Part shown: piece after piece, positions 1 to 8,809 of the stretch | Layout of the letters: each line of letters opens with the position of its first letter | Numbering within the stretch: the stretch's first letter is position 1 | Source: Caballeronia sp. NK8 | GTDB lineage: Bacteria > Pseudomonadota > Gammaproteobacteria > Burkholderiales > Burkholderiaceae | DNA: 64,000 nt | Reading direction: 5' to 3' | NCBI RefSeq assembly: GCF_018408855.1 | Contig: NZ_AP024322.1 | Span: 186,001-250,000 of the forward strand | Notes under the pieces: generated by a model | Database searches by the model: none | The model's input: only the letters and a program-made list of their open reading frames with translations | Told to the model about the DNA's origin: nothing | Program-made: the position numbers and the translations under genes

Positions 1-1
1 C

Positions 2-337
2 GGCGATGCGGTGTTCGCCGTCGGCGCCGTGGTATTGCCGAGCGCCGATCCGGCATTGCAGCGCGCGACGCTCGACTTTCTTCAGCAAGGCCTCGCGCGC
101 AACGTGAACGCGACGCCATCCGCGCGCGCGACGCAAATCGAACTGGCGGCGGGCGGTCGCGTGCTCGGCAGCGAGATCGAAGTGAAGGGAGAAAGCGGAG
201 AGAAGCGCGAAGCGCGAACGATCCATGCGCGGTTCGTCGCGCGCGGCGCGCATGTTTATCAGCTTGTGATCGTGTCTGACAAGCCGCCGCCCCGGGAGCA
301 GGCCGACCAGTTCTTTACGTCCTTCAAACTGTTTTAG
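2..337 (+). CDS. C-terminal part of a hypothetical protein (gene enters from the left edge)
   Basis: The reading frame is open from the first bases of the window and ends at a TAG at 335-337, so this is the last ~111 residues of a longer protein. The tail alternates hydrophobic strands and ends in a QFFTSFKL-type motif, which resembles small periplasmic or membrane-associated hypothetical proteins of Burkholderia. No catalytic motif or membrane segment is visible in this piece. An internal GTG at 11 could act as a start but nothing supports it. Function unknown. Confidence 0.6.
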   Translation, partial: GDAVFAVGAVVLPSADPALQRATLDFLQQGLARNVNATPSARATQIELAAGGRVLGSEIEVKGESGEKREARTIHARFVARGAHVYQLVIVSDKPPPREQADQFFTSFKLF

Positions 338-714
338 AGGAAGCCTTCGAATTCTGCGAGCACTGACTTAACAAGGCCCTTAGGCTGTGTAAGAAAAGCA
401 AAGTTCCTTCGTAAGTTTACGCGCTAATCCACGGATTCATATGGACTTTTTCCGCTATCCACAATGTCTGTGGATAACTGTGTGGAAAAGAGTGTGCGCT
501 AGCGCCCAAAAGCCCAATTGATGCGGTTTACGTTACTTTGCCTGCGTTCGCGGCAAGTTAAATAATTCAATAAAATCAATGGTCTGCGAAATGAGCGCGA
601 ATCAGGGGTTTGATCGGAGGAAAATGCGGCCCGGATCGCTTCAGTGTGCATAAGTCAAGTCTTGACAAGCAGTTTTCCACTAGCAGGGCTCGGGCCAGTT
701 TCGCCGGATCGCCT
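338..714. other. Intergenic region with a cluster of DnaA-box-like 9-mers
   Basis: This gap lies between two genes whose 3' ends face each other (the partial gene and comM). I see no supported gene. At 455-489 there are three DnaA-box-like sequences: ctatccaca (455-463, one mismatch to TTATCCACA), tgtggataa (469-477, exact box on the minus strand) and tgtggaaaa (481-489, one mismatch). The surroundings are locally AT-richer than the genes. No intrinsic terminator with a clear T-run was found for either gene. Confidence 0.5.
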
Positions 715-2259
715 TCAGGCGGCCGCCAGCACGCGCCGATACTGCACCGCCTCGGCGACGTGGGCGGCCTCGGGCATCTCGGCGCCGGCGAGATCCGCGA
801 TCGTCCGCACGACTTTCAGCACGCGGTAGTACGCGCGCGCCGACCAGCCGAAGCGTTCGCCCGACGTGCGCAACAATGCTTCGCCTGCGGCATCGGGACG
901 GCAGACCTGATCGGCTTCGCGGCCATCCAGCTCGCGATTGGTCTTGCCCTGACGCCGCGTCTGAACGTCCCGCGCCGCCGCGACGCGCGCCGCGACCACG
1001 GCGCTCGACTCGCCGCGCCGCGCGTCTCGCGCCGACAGTTCCGCAGGCGAGAGCGCCGGCAACTCGATCTGAATGTCGATGCGATCCATCAACGGCCCGG
1101 ACAATTTGCGCAGATAGCGCGCGGCGACATCGGGCGAGCAGCGGCAGCGTCCGCTCGGATCGCCACGCCAGCCGCACGGACACGGGTTCATCGCCGCGAC
1201 GAGCTGGCACGCGGCCGGAAAGTCGGCTTGCTGCGCGGCGCGCGAGATGGTGATCTGCCCGACTTCGAGCGGCTCGCGCAGGGTTTCGAGCACTTTGCGG
1301 TCGAATTCGGGAAGTTCGTCGAGAAACAGCACGCCGAGATGCGCCAGAGTAATTTCTCCGGGCTGCGGCGGATTGCGCCCGCCGACGAGCGCCGCCGCGC
1401 TCGACGAGTGATGCGGCGCGCGAAACGGCCTGCGCCGCCATTGCTCGGGCGTGAAGCCGATCGAACTCGCCGAGAGAATCGCGGCGGACGTGAGAGCTTC
1501 GTCGTCGTTCATCGGCGGAAGCAGGCCAGGCAGGCGCGCGGCGAGCATGGACTTGCCCGCGCCGGGCGGACCGACCATCAGCAGATGATGACCGCCCGCC
1601 GCCGCGACTTCCAGCGCGCGCCGCGCGGCGGGATGGCCGATGACATCGGCGAGATCGGCGAACGGCGCGGCGGCCGTGGGAAGCGGCACGGCGTGCACAG
1701 GCCGGAGCCGCGCGTCGGGCACGCCGTTCAAATGCGCGCAGAGCGCCCGCAGGTCCGCCGCGCCGAACACGTCGATGCCCGGCACCAGCGCGGCCTCCGG
1801 CGCGCTCGCGAGCGGCACGTAGATTTCCGGAATGCGGGTGTCTGCATCGCGCATCGATGCGTAATGGCGAGCCGCGCCGCAGACCATCGCGAAGGCGCCG
1901 CGCATCGGGCGCAGCGCGCCGGTCAGCGAAAGCTCCCCCGCGAACTCGCGATGCTCCAGCGCTTCAGCCGGAATCTGCCCACTCGCGGCGAGTATGCCGA
2001 GCGCGATCGGCAGATCGAAGCGCCCGGATTCCTTCGGCAGATCGGCGGGCGCGAGATTGACGGTGATTCTGCGGACGGGAAAGTCGAAGCCGCAGTTCTG
2101 CAGCGCGGCGCGCACGCGCTCCCGGCTTTCGCGGACTTCGAGATCAGGCAGGCCGACGATCGAGAACGACGGCAACCCGTTGGCGAGATGAACTTCGACG
2201 ACGACTTCGGGCGCGCGCCCAGGAGCGGGCGCGCGGCTGCGTACCACGGCAAGCGACAT
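715..2259 (-). CDS. comM: YifB/ComM family Mg-chelatase-like AAA+ ATPase
   Basis: This 514-residue protein has the usual length and order of the family: an N-terminal domain beginning MSLAVVRSRA with the VEVHLANGLPSFSIVGL signature, a central AAA+ ChlI-like domain with Walker A GPPGAGKS near residue 230 and Walker B-like LFLDELPEF, and a C-terminal Mg_chelatase_C domain. ComM orthologs are hexameric helicases that promote branch migration during integration of transformed DNA in Vibrio and Haemophilus; a role in natural transformation here is inferred from the family. It is transcribed after ubiK on the same strand, with a gap of about 95 bases. The start at 2259 matches the family N-terminus. 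Confidence 0.93.
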   Translation of the reverse strand: MSLAVVRSRAPAPGRAPEVVVEVHLANGLPSFSIVGLPDLEVRESRERVRAALQNCGFDFPVRRITVNLAPADLPKESGRFDLPIALGILAASGQIPAEALEHREFAGELSLTGALRPMRGAFAMVCGAARHYASMRDADTRIPEIYVPLASAPEAALVPGIDVFGAADLRALCAHLNGVPDARLRPVHAVPLPTAAAPFADLADVIGHPAARRALEVAAAGGHHLLMVGPPGAGKSMLAARLPGLLPPMNDDEALTSAAILSASSIGFTPEQWRRRPFRAPHHSSSAAALVGGRNPPQPGEITLAHLGVLFLDELPEFDRKVLETLREPLEVGQITISRAAQQADFPAACQLVAAMNPCPCGWRGDPSGRCRCSPDVAARYLRKLSGPLMDRIDIQIELPALSPAELSARDARRGESSAVVAARVAAARDVQTRRQGKTNRELDGREADQVCRPDAAGEALLRTSGERFGWSARAYYRVLKVVRTIADLAGAEMPEAAHVAEAVQYRRVLAAA

Positions 2260-2354
2260 GATTTCACCTGAAACGGCGCAATGACCGCGCCGGCAATGGA
2301 ACTAGAAACTCACGGCTCGCTAGCCGAGGTATGCAGTAGGACGGTTCTGGCGCG

Positions 2355-2624
2355 TCAGTCCTGGGCGGAGGAGGCGCCCGCGCCATTCGCGAGACGCTGC
2401 TCCAGTTGCGCGACACGCTTTTCGAGTTCTTCCAGACGGGCGCGCGTTCGCACGAGCACTTGCGTCTGCGTGTCGAATTCCTCGCGCGTCACGAGATCCA
2501 GCTTCGAGAAGCCCTGCGAAAGCATCGCCTTCATGTTTTTTTCGACGTCTTTCGCAGGCGAGTTCTTGAAGAGATCGCTCATCTTCTGCTGCAGATCGTT
2601 GAAAACGTCGTTGGGCTGCTTCAT
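2355..2624 (-). CDS. ubiK: UbiK family ubiquinone biosynthesis accessory factor (BMFP domain)
   Basis: An 89-residue protein starting MKQPNDVFNDLQQK, with an N-terminal amphipathic region followed by a coiled-coil C-terminal half (roughly residues 45-80, rich in Glu, Arg and Leu: LEELEKRVAQLEQRL). This is the BMFP/YqiC family. Enterobacterial UbiK assists aerobic ubiquinone synthesis by binding UbiJ and lipids; that role is taken from the family. An SD-like gaga/gggag stretch lies just upstream of the start on the minus strand. It lies directly before comM, as is usual in Burkholderia. Confidence 0.88.
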   Translation of the reverse strand: MKQPNDVFNDLQQKMSDLFKNSPAKDVEKNMKAMLSQGFSKLDLVTREEFDTQTQVLVRTRARLEELEKRVAQLEQRLANGAGASSAQD

Positions 2625-3409
<785 letters not shown>

Positions 3410-3440
3410 CAAGAAATTGGCGATAAGAGGAACCAGAAGA

Positions 3441-4916
3441 ATGCGTAACTTTTTGATGTCACTGTTGGTGGCGGGCGCGCTGATCGGCGCGAATGTCGGC
3501 ACCGCTCTCGCCCAGGATGCGTCCGCTCCGGCCGCTGCCTCGGCACCCGCGTCGTCCGAGACCGCCGCAAGTGCACCGGCTTCCGCCAACACGGCGTCGG
3601 CTTCGTCTGCCGATGCCGCATCGGCGGCAGCGGCAGCGTCGGGCGCGTCGGATGCAGCGCCGGCCGCGCCGACCGAGCCCGTCATGGTCGATTCGTCCAA
3701 GATCAGCTCGGGCGACACCGCCTGGATGCTGACCTCGGTCGCCCTCGTGCTCTTCATGACGATCCCGGGTCTCGCGCTCTTCTACGCCGGCATGGTGCGC
3801 AAGAAGAACGTGCTCGCCACGGTGATGCAGAGCTTCGCGATCTGCTGTCTCGTGACGATTCTCTGGACCGTCGTGGGCTACAGCATCGCGTTCACGCCGG
3901 GTGGCTCGTTCATCGGCGGCTTCTCGCGCGTGTTCCTGCACGGCATGGCCTACATCAAGGGCGACAAGGCGACTACGCTCACCGTGAGCCACCTCGCCAC
4001 GACCATTCCCGAGTCGGTCTACTTCGCGTTCCAGCTGACCTTCGCGATCATCACGCCCGCGCTCATCACCGGCGCATTCGCCGACCGCATGAAGTTCTCG
4101 GCGATGCTCGTGTTCATGACGCTGTGGTCGCTGCTGGTCTACTCGCCGGTCGCGCACATGGTCTGGGAACCGACCGGCTGGCTCGCATCGGCTGGCGTGC
4201 TCGACTTCGCGGGCGGCACGGTGGTTCACATCAACGCCGGTATCGCGGGCCTGATGTGCTGTCTGGTGCTCGGCAAGCGCGTCGGCTACGGTCGCGAAGT
4301 GATGGCACCGCACAACCTCGTGCTCTCGCTGATCGGCGCATCGATGCTGTGGGTGGGCTGGTTCGGCTTCAACGCGGGTTCGGCAGTCGCGGCTGACGGC
4401 CGCGCCGGCTTCGCGATGCTCACGACGCAGATCGCCACCGCCTTCGCCGCATTCGGCTGGATGTTCGCGGAGTGGATCACGAAGGGCAAGCCGTCGGTGC
4501 TCGGCATCATCTCGGGCGCGGTCGCGGGTCTGGTGGCGGTGACGCCGGCTTCGGGCTTCGTCGGCGTGACGGGCGCGATCGTGATCGGCATCGTCGCGGG
4601 CGTGGTCTGCTTCTGGTCGGCGACCTGGCTCAAGCACAAGTTCAACTACGACGACTCGCTCGATGCGTTCGGCGTGCACGGCGTGGGCGGGATCATCGGC
4701 GCGCTGCTGACGGGCGTGTTCGCGGTGAAGGATATCGGCGGTTTCGACGGCAGCGTGCTCGTGCAGGCGAAGGGCGTGCTCGTCACGCTGGTCTACAGCG
4801 GCGTCGTCAGCTTCGTGTTGCTGAAGATCATCGACATGACCATGGGCCTGCGCGTCACGGAAGAACAGGAACGCGAAGGTCTCGACGTCACGCTGCACGG
4901 CGAGCACGTCGAATGA
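3441..4916 (+). CDS. amtB: Ammonium transporter AmtB with a signal peptide and Ala/Ser-rich linker
   Basis: A 491-residue protein. Residues 1-23 form a signal peptide (MRNFLMSLLVAGALIG, cleavage after ALAQ). Residues ~24-85 are a low-complexity Ala/Ser/Pro stretch. The 11-helix Amt/Rh core begins at ISSGDTAWML. Family motifs seen include FYAGMVRKKN near the first helix, GGTVVHINAG, NYDDSLDAFGVHGVGG and the conserved pore histidines. AmtB conducts ammonium across the inner membrane and is gated by GlnK. The start is ATG at 3441, preceded by aagagg; an in-frame TTG at 3417 is less likely. Co-transcribed with glnK from the sigma-54 promoter. Confidence 0.95.
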   Translation: MRNFLMSLLVAGALIGANVGTALAQDASAPAAASAPASSETAASAPASANTASASSADAASAAAAASGASDAAPAAPTEPVMVDSSKISSGDTAWMLTSVALVLFMTIPGLALFYAGMVRKKNVLATVMQSFAICCLVTILWTVVGYSIAFTPGGSFIGGFSRVFLHGMAYIKGDKATTLTVSHLATTIPESVYFAFQLTFAIITPALITGAFADRMKFSAMLVFMTLWSLLVYSPVAHMVWEPTGWLASAGVLDFAGGTVVHINAGIAGLMCCLVLGKRVGYGREVMAPHNLVLSLIGASMLWVGWFGFNAGSAVAADGRAGFAMLTTQIATAFAAFGWMFAEWITKGKPSVLGIISGAVAGLVAVTPASGFVGVTGAIVIGIVAGVVCFWSATWLKHKFNYDDSLDAFGVHGVGGIIGALLTGVFAVKDIGGFDGSVLVQAKGVLVTLVYSGVVSFVLLKIIDMTMGLRVTEEQEREGLDVTLHGEHVE

Positions 4917-4983
4917 GCATTGCGCCGCAACCGGTCGCCGCGAGGCGCACCGGTCCGGCGCGACAGAACGAGCGCAGCGACTT

Positions 4984-5011
4984 GGCCCGCCTTCACGGCG
5001 GGCCTTTTTTT
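4984..5011 (+). terminator. Rho-independent terminator after amtB
   Basis: Stem GGCCCGCC (4984-4991) pairs perfectly with GGCGGGCC (4997-5004) around a 5-base loop and is followed by seven T residues (5005-5011). Confidence 0.92.
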
Positions 5012-5205
5012 GGCTGTGGCGTTTTCTGCGTTTTTCGTCGGGTTTTCGTCGAACGCAGCGCGCGGCCAAGGCCGGGAAACCTTGTCAATTGGCGGTTCAT
5101 ACCCAATTAGGCAAAGCAATTGCTCTACAATCTTTCCCTCCCCTGTGTCGACCAGGACAGGCGCTCGCGCTTGCACTGGTCCCATGCAAAGCTCGCGAGT
5201 AATCA

Positions 5206-6495
5206 ATGGTTCCCCACCTGGTAACGGCGTTGAATGGCCCGCTGCTCGATCTCGAGCGGAAGATCCTCGAGGCCATGCCTTCCATCGAGCGGTGGTTCCG
5301 GCTCGAATGGCAAGAGCACACGCCGCCGTTTTACTGTTCCGTCGATCTGCGCAACGCGGGGTTCAAGCTCGCGCCGGTCGACACCAATCTCTTTCCCGGC
5401 GGCTTCAACAATCTGCCGCAGGAAGTGCTGCCGCTCGCGGTGCAGGCAGCGATGGCGTCGATCGAGAAAATCTGCCCCGACGCGAAGAATCTGCTCGTCA
5501 TTCCGGAGCGCCACACGCGCAACGCGTTCTATCTCGAGAACGTCGCGCGGCTCGCGCTGATCATGCGTCAGGCCGGACTCAATATCCGCTTCGGCACGCT
5601 CGACGAGAACATCCACGGCCCCGTGACCATCGCGCTCGCAGATGGCCAGAAGATTGTGCTGGAACCGCTCGAACGCACGCCGCGGCGACTCGGCCTGAAG
5701 AATTTCGATCCCTGCTCGATCCTGCTCAACAACGATCTTTCGGCCGGCATTCCGCCCGTGCTGGAAAATCTGCACGAACAGTATCTGCTGCCGCCGCTGC
5801 ACGCGGGCTGGGCGGTGCGCCGCAAGTCGACGCATTTCTCCTGCTATGACGACGTCGCGAAGAAGTTCTCGAAGCTGGTCGAGATCGATCCGTGGATGGT
5901 GAATCCGTACTTCGCGCACGTCGAAGGCGTGGATTACGAGGCGCGCACCGGCGAGGAAGCACTCACCGAGGCCATCGACGGCGTGCTGAAGAAGATCGCG
6001 AAGAAGTATCGCGAGTACGGCATCAGCGAGCGTCCGTATGTGGTCATCAAGGCCGACGCCGGCACCTACGGCAAGGGCGTGATGACGGTGCACGACGCGA
6101 GCGAAGTCGCGGCGCTGACCAAGCGCGAACGCACGAAGATGAACGACGCGAAGGAAGGGCTGCAAGTCCACGACGTGATCGTTCAGGAAGGCGTGCATAC
6201 CTTCGAGCGTGTGGAGAACGCGGTCGCGGAGCCAGTGGTGTATATGATCGACCGGTATGTGGTCGGCGGTTTTTATCGCGTGCACGAGTCCCGCGAGCGC
6301 GACCAGAATCTCAACGCGCCGGGCATGCATTTCGTGCCGCTCGGCTTCGAGCACACCGCGCTGCCCGATACCCACGCGAAACCCGGCGCGGCGCCGCCGA
6401 ACCGCTTCTACATGTATGGCGTGGTGGCGCGGCTCGGGCTGCTGGCGGCATCGGTCGAACTCGAGAAGACCGATCCGGAAGCCATTCAGGTGTGA
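5206..6495 (+). CDS. gshA: Glutamate--cysteine ligase (Acidithiobacillus-type GshA)
   Basis: A 429-residue protein of the GshA family first defined in Acidithiobacillus ferrooxidans, distinct in sequence from the E. coli-type enzyme. It begins MVPHLVTALNGPL and carries conserved blocks such as NLFPGGFNNLPQE, IKADAGTYGKGVM (a nucleotide-binding glycine loop) and GGFYRVHESR. It performs the first step of glutathione synthesis, joining glutamate and cysteine with ATP, in the cytosol. gshB follows 62 bases downstream on the same strand. The SD before the ATG is weak, but no other in-frame start fits the family length. Confidence 0.93.
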   Translation: MVPHLVTALNGPLLDLERKILEAMPSIERWFRLEWQEHTPPFYCSVDLRNAGFKLAPVDTNLFPGGFNNLPQEVLPLAVQAAMASIEKICPDAKNLLVIPERHTRNAFYLENVARLALIMRQAGLNIRFGTLDENIHGPVTIALADGQKIVLEPLERTPRRLGLKNFDPCSILLNNDLSAGIPPVLENLHEQYLLPPLHAGWAVRRKSTHFSCYDDVAKKFSKLVEIDPWMVNPYFAHVEGVDYEARTGEEALTEAIDGVLKKIAKKYREYGISERPYVVIKADAGTYGKGVMTVHDASEVAALTKRERTKMNDAKEGLQVHDVIVQEGVHTFERVENAVAEPVVYMIDRYVVGGFYRVHESRERDQNLNAPGMHFVPLGFEHTALPDTHAKPGAAPPNRFYMYGVVARLGLLAASVELEKTDPEAIQV

Positions 6496-6557
6496 TCAAG
6501 TGCGAAATGGCGGCTTGCGGTAAGCTCGCAGGCCGCGCACCGAACTAGCGAATTCCC

Positions 6558-7514
6558 ATGAACATCCTCTTTATCGCCGACCCGCTCGATCGCTTCAAGA
6601 TCTACAAGGACACGACCTACGCGATGATGGCCGAAGCCGCGCGGCGCGGCCACGTGCTCTACGCGTGCGAGCCGCAGCATCTCGCGTGGACGGGCGCGAG
6701 CGTCGAGGCGGGCGTGCGGCGCATCGCGATTGTCGGCGACGAGGCGAACAGCGACCGCTGGCCGTGGTACGCGGCCGAGCAGGCCGAGCATCTGCCGCTC
6801 ACGCATTTCGACGCCGTGCTGATGCGCAAGGACCCGCCGTTCGACCTCGAATACGTGAATTCAACCTGGCTGCTGGAAATCGCCGAGCGCAACGGCGCGC
6901 GCGTCTTCAACAAGCCGCAGGCGATCCGCGATCACTCGGAGAAGCTGGCCATCGCGGAATGGCCGCAGTTCGTCACGCCGACGCTCGTCACGCGCGACGC
7001 CGCGCGTCTGCGCGCTTTCCACGCCGAACATGGCGACGTCATTCTCAAGCCGCTCGACGGCATGGGCGGCATGGGCGTGTTCCGCGTGAAGGCGGACGGC
7101 ATGAATCTCGGCTCGATCGTCGAGATGTTGTCAGAAGACGGCGCACGCACGGTGATGGCGCAGAAGTTCATCCCCGAGATCACGGACGGCGACAAGCGCA
7201 TTCTCGTGATCGGCGGGCAGCCCGTGCCGTACTCGCTCGCGCGCATTCCGCAGGGCAGCGAAGTGCGCGGCAATCTCGCGGCGGGCGGGCTTGGCCGCGC
7301 GCAGCCGCTGTCGGCGCGCGATCGCGAAATCGCCGAGACGCTCGGGCCGGTGCTTCAGGCGCGCGGCCTGTTGCTGGCCGGGCTGGATGCGATCGGCGAC
7401 TATCTGACCGAAGTCAATGTCACGAGCCCGACGTGTTTCCGCGAAATCATGGATCAGACCGGCTTCGACGTCGCGGGCATGTTCATCGACGCGCTCGAAC
7501 GCGCGGCGCACTGA
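6558..7514 (+). CDS. gshB: Glutathione synthetase
   Basis: A 318-residue ATP-grasp enzyme starting [18 protein letters not shown], the typical GshB N-terminus that forms the substrate-binding domain. The ATP-grasp glycine-rich loop [10 protein letters not shown] lies near residue 160-170, and the acidic metal-binding region EVNVTSPT near the C-terminus. It adds glycine to gamma-glutamylcysteine to make glutathione. It follows gshA and precedes the PTS genes, the normal Burkholderia order. Confidence 0.96.
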   Translation: MNILFIADPLDRFKIYKDTTYAMMAEAARRGHVLYACEPQHLAWTGASVEAGVRRIAIVGDEANSDRWPWYAAEQAEHLPLTHFDAVLMRKDPPFDLEYVNSTWLLEIAERNGARVFNKPQAIRDHSEKLAIAEWPQFVTPTLVTRDAARLRAFHAEHGDVILKPLDGMGGMGVFRVKADGMNLGSIVEMLSEDGARTVMAQKFIPEITDGDKRILVIGGQPVPYSLARIPQGSEVRGNLAAGGLGRAQPLSARDREIAETLGPVLQARGLLLAGLDAIGDYLTEVNVTSPTCFREIMDQTGFDVAGMFIDALERAAH

Positions 7515-7796
7515 GTCTGCCGGCGCACGGAACGGGCGCGGGCAGCGCGCCAAACTCACCTCGACGGGACTGTTACAATTGATTTTCCGTCGCCTGTCGT
7601 TTTGGGGTGCGATCGCGTCTTAAAGCGCGTTTAAGCATCGAGGCGCAGGCTGGGAGTCATGGAAGCGGAAGGCGGTTGATATCCGCCCGAACCGCATCCA
7701 CTTTAGAGTTGTGTTCCGCGCCGCTCGCGCGCATTCGAGCGAACGGACGTTATCGTCCGACTTTTGTCGCTAAATTGTGCTGGGGCAATACCTGAC

Positions 7797-8285
7797 ATGG
7801 CTGGCATCCTGATTATCGCGCACGCACCTTTCGCCACCGCGCTACGCGAGTGCGTGGCTCATATCTACGGCGGTCTTCCGGCGCGCATCGGCGTCATCGA
7901 TGTGTCGCCCGACTGCGATCCCGTCGAAGTCCGCGCGTTCGCGCGCTCGGAAATCGATCGTCTGAAGGAAGACAACGGCGCAATCGTGCTGACCGACGTA
8001 TTCGGCGCGACACCCGCGAATATCGCGGCGAGCCTGCACGACACCGACGTGCGCGTGCTCGCCGGCTGCAATCTGCCGATGCTGGTGCGCGCCGTCTGCT
8101 ATCGCGCGACGCCGCTCGACACGCTCACTGAAAAGATCCTGCAGGGCGGCTCGAAGGGCATCCAGGAACTGGATTCGTCCACGCCGCTCAATCCCTGCGC
8201 CCTCGCGACGAAGGCGGCCGGCTCGCCGGACCCGGCATGCTCGGCGAGCGCCGATCTCGTCAGCGCCAAGGCCGCCAGCCACTGA
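7797..8285 (+). CDS. PTS EIIA component of the mannose family
   Basis: A 162-residue protein beginning MAGILIIAHAPFATAL; His9 in IIAHAP corresponds to the phosphorylated histidine of ManX-type EIIA. The core domain covers residues 1-~125 and includes VLTDVFGATP; the last ~40 residues are a non-conserved tail. The ATG at 7797 is chosen because the family starts at MAGILI; an earlier TTG at 7764 only adds unrelated residues. No EIIB/EIIC of this type is nearby, so it probably has a regulatory role, receiving phosphate from the HPr and EI encoded next. About 280 bases separate it from gshB, with a possible -10 (TACAAT, 7574-7579). Confidence 0.9.
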   Translation: MAGILIIAHAPFATALRECVAHIYGGLPARIGVIDVSPDCDPVEVRAFARSEIDRLKEDNGAIVLTDVFGATPANIAASLHDTDVRVLAGCNLPMLVRAVCYRATPLDTLTEKILQGGSKGIQELDSSTPLNPCALATKAAGSPDPACSASADLVSAKAASH

Positions 8286-8322
8286 CGCCGCTCAATTCAT
8301 CCATCTAGCGTTCCGGAGCATC

Positions 8323-8592
8323 ATGCTGCAACAAGAAACAACAATCGTGAACAAGCTGGGGCTCCACGCACGCGCATCCGCGAAGCTCACGCAACTGGCG
8401 GGCAACTTTCAATGCGAGATCTGGATGAGCCGCAACGGTCGCCGGATCAACGCGAAAAGCATCATGGGCGTGATGATGCTGGCGGCGGGCATCGGCAGCA
8501 CGGTAACGATCGAAACCGAAGGCGCCGACGAAACCGAAGCGATGCAGGCGATCCTCGCATTGATCGCCGACAAGTTCGGAGAAGGGCAGTAA
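8323..8592 (+). CDS. ptsH: Phosphocarrier protein HPr
   Basis: An 89-residue HPr with the active-site His15 in NKLGLHARASAKL and the regulatory Ser46 in INAKSIMGVM. HPr accepts phosphate from EI and passes it to EIIA proteins. Ser46 is the target of HPr kinase/phosphorylase, whose gene lies at 62.7-63.7 kb of this window, so both phosphorylation modes are possible. It starts 37 bases after the EIIA gene and is followed by an intrinsic terminator, which partly separates it from ptsI. Confidence 0.97.
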   Translation: MLQQETTIVNKLGLHARASAKLTQLAGNFQCEIWMSRNGRRINAKSIMGVMMLAAGIGSTVTIETEGADETEAMQAILALIADKFGEGQ

Positions 8593-8619
8593 GCGCTTCG
8601 TCGTATCGAGCACATGAAG

Positions 8620-8644
8620 AGCCGCGCATCGACGCGGCTTTTTT
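8620..8644 (+). terminator. Rho-independent terminator after ptsH
   Basis: Stem AGCCGCG (8620-8626) pairs with CGCGGCT (8633-8639) around a 6-base loop, followed by a run of Ts. It lies between ptsH and ptsI, which are usually co-transcribed. Confidence 0.85.
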
Positions 8645-8734
8645 GCGTCCGCGCCGCGCATTTCTCTGATTGCGCGCAACTGTCTTGTCCCTCACGCAAC
8701 AATGTGTGGGGGGACTTGCCACGACATTCGAATT

Positions 8735-8740
8735 TATAAT
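8735..8740 (+). promoter_or_regulatory. Candidate -10 element for ptsI
   Basis: An exact TATAAT lies 70 bases upstream of the ptsI GTG start and downstream of the ptsH terminator. The matching -35 is weak (gacttg/ggactt at optimal spacing), so this is a candidate only. Confidence 0.45.
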
Positions 8741-8809
8741 GGACGCGCGGTTTGCGCCCGCCGAGGGGGCTTGAGCGGCCGCGGACAATCAAAACTAGAG
8801 GAGGTGCGC

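Noticed and set aside
455..489. Replication origin suggested by the DnaA boxes
   Set aside because: No dnaA, dnaN, gyrB, parAB or AT-rich unwinding repeats are nearby; kept only as a possible DnaA-binding site.
610..2271. 553-codon open frame on the plus strand opposite comM
   Set aside because: It is antisense to a clear ComM protein, its translation is Arg/Ala-rich with no motif, and it is explained by GC-rich codon use on the opposite strand.
3459..5069. 536-codon frame on the minus strand opposite amtB
   Set aside because: It is a low-complexity Arg/His/Asp translation that mirrors the AmtB coding strand; no SD, no family.
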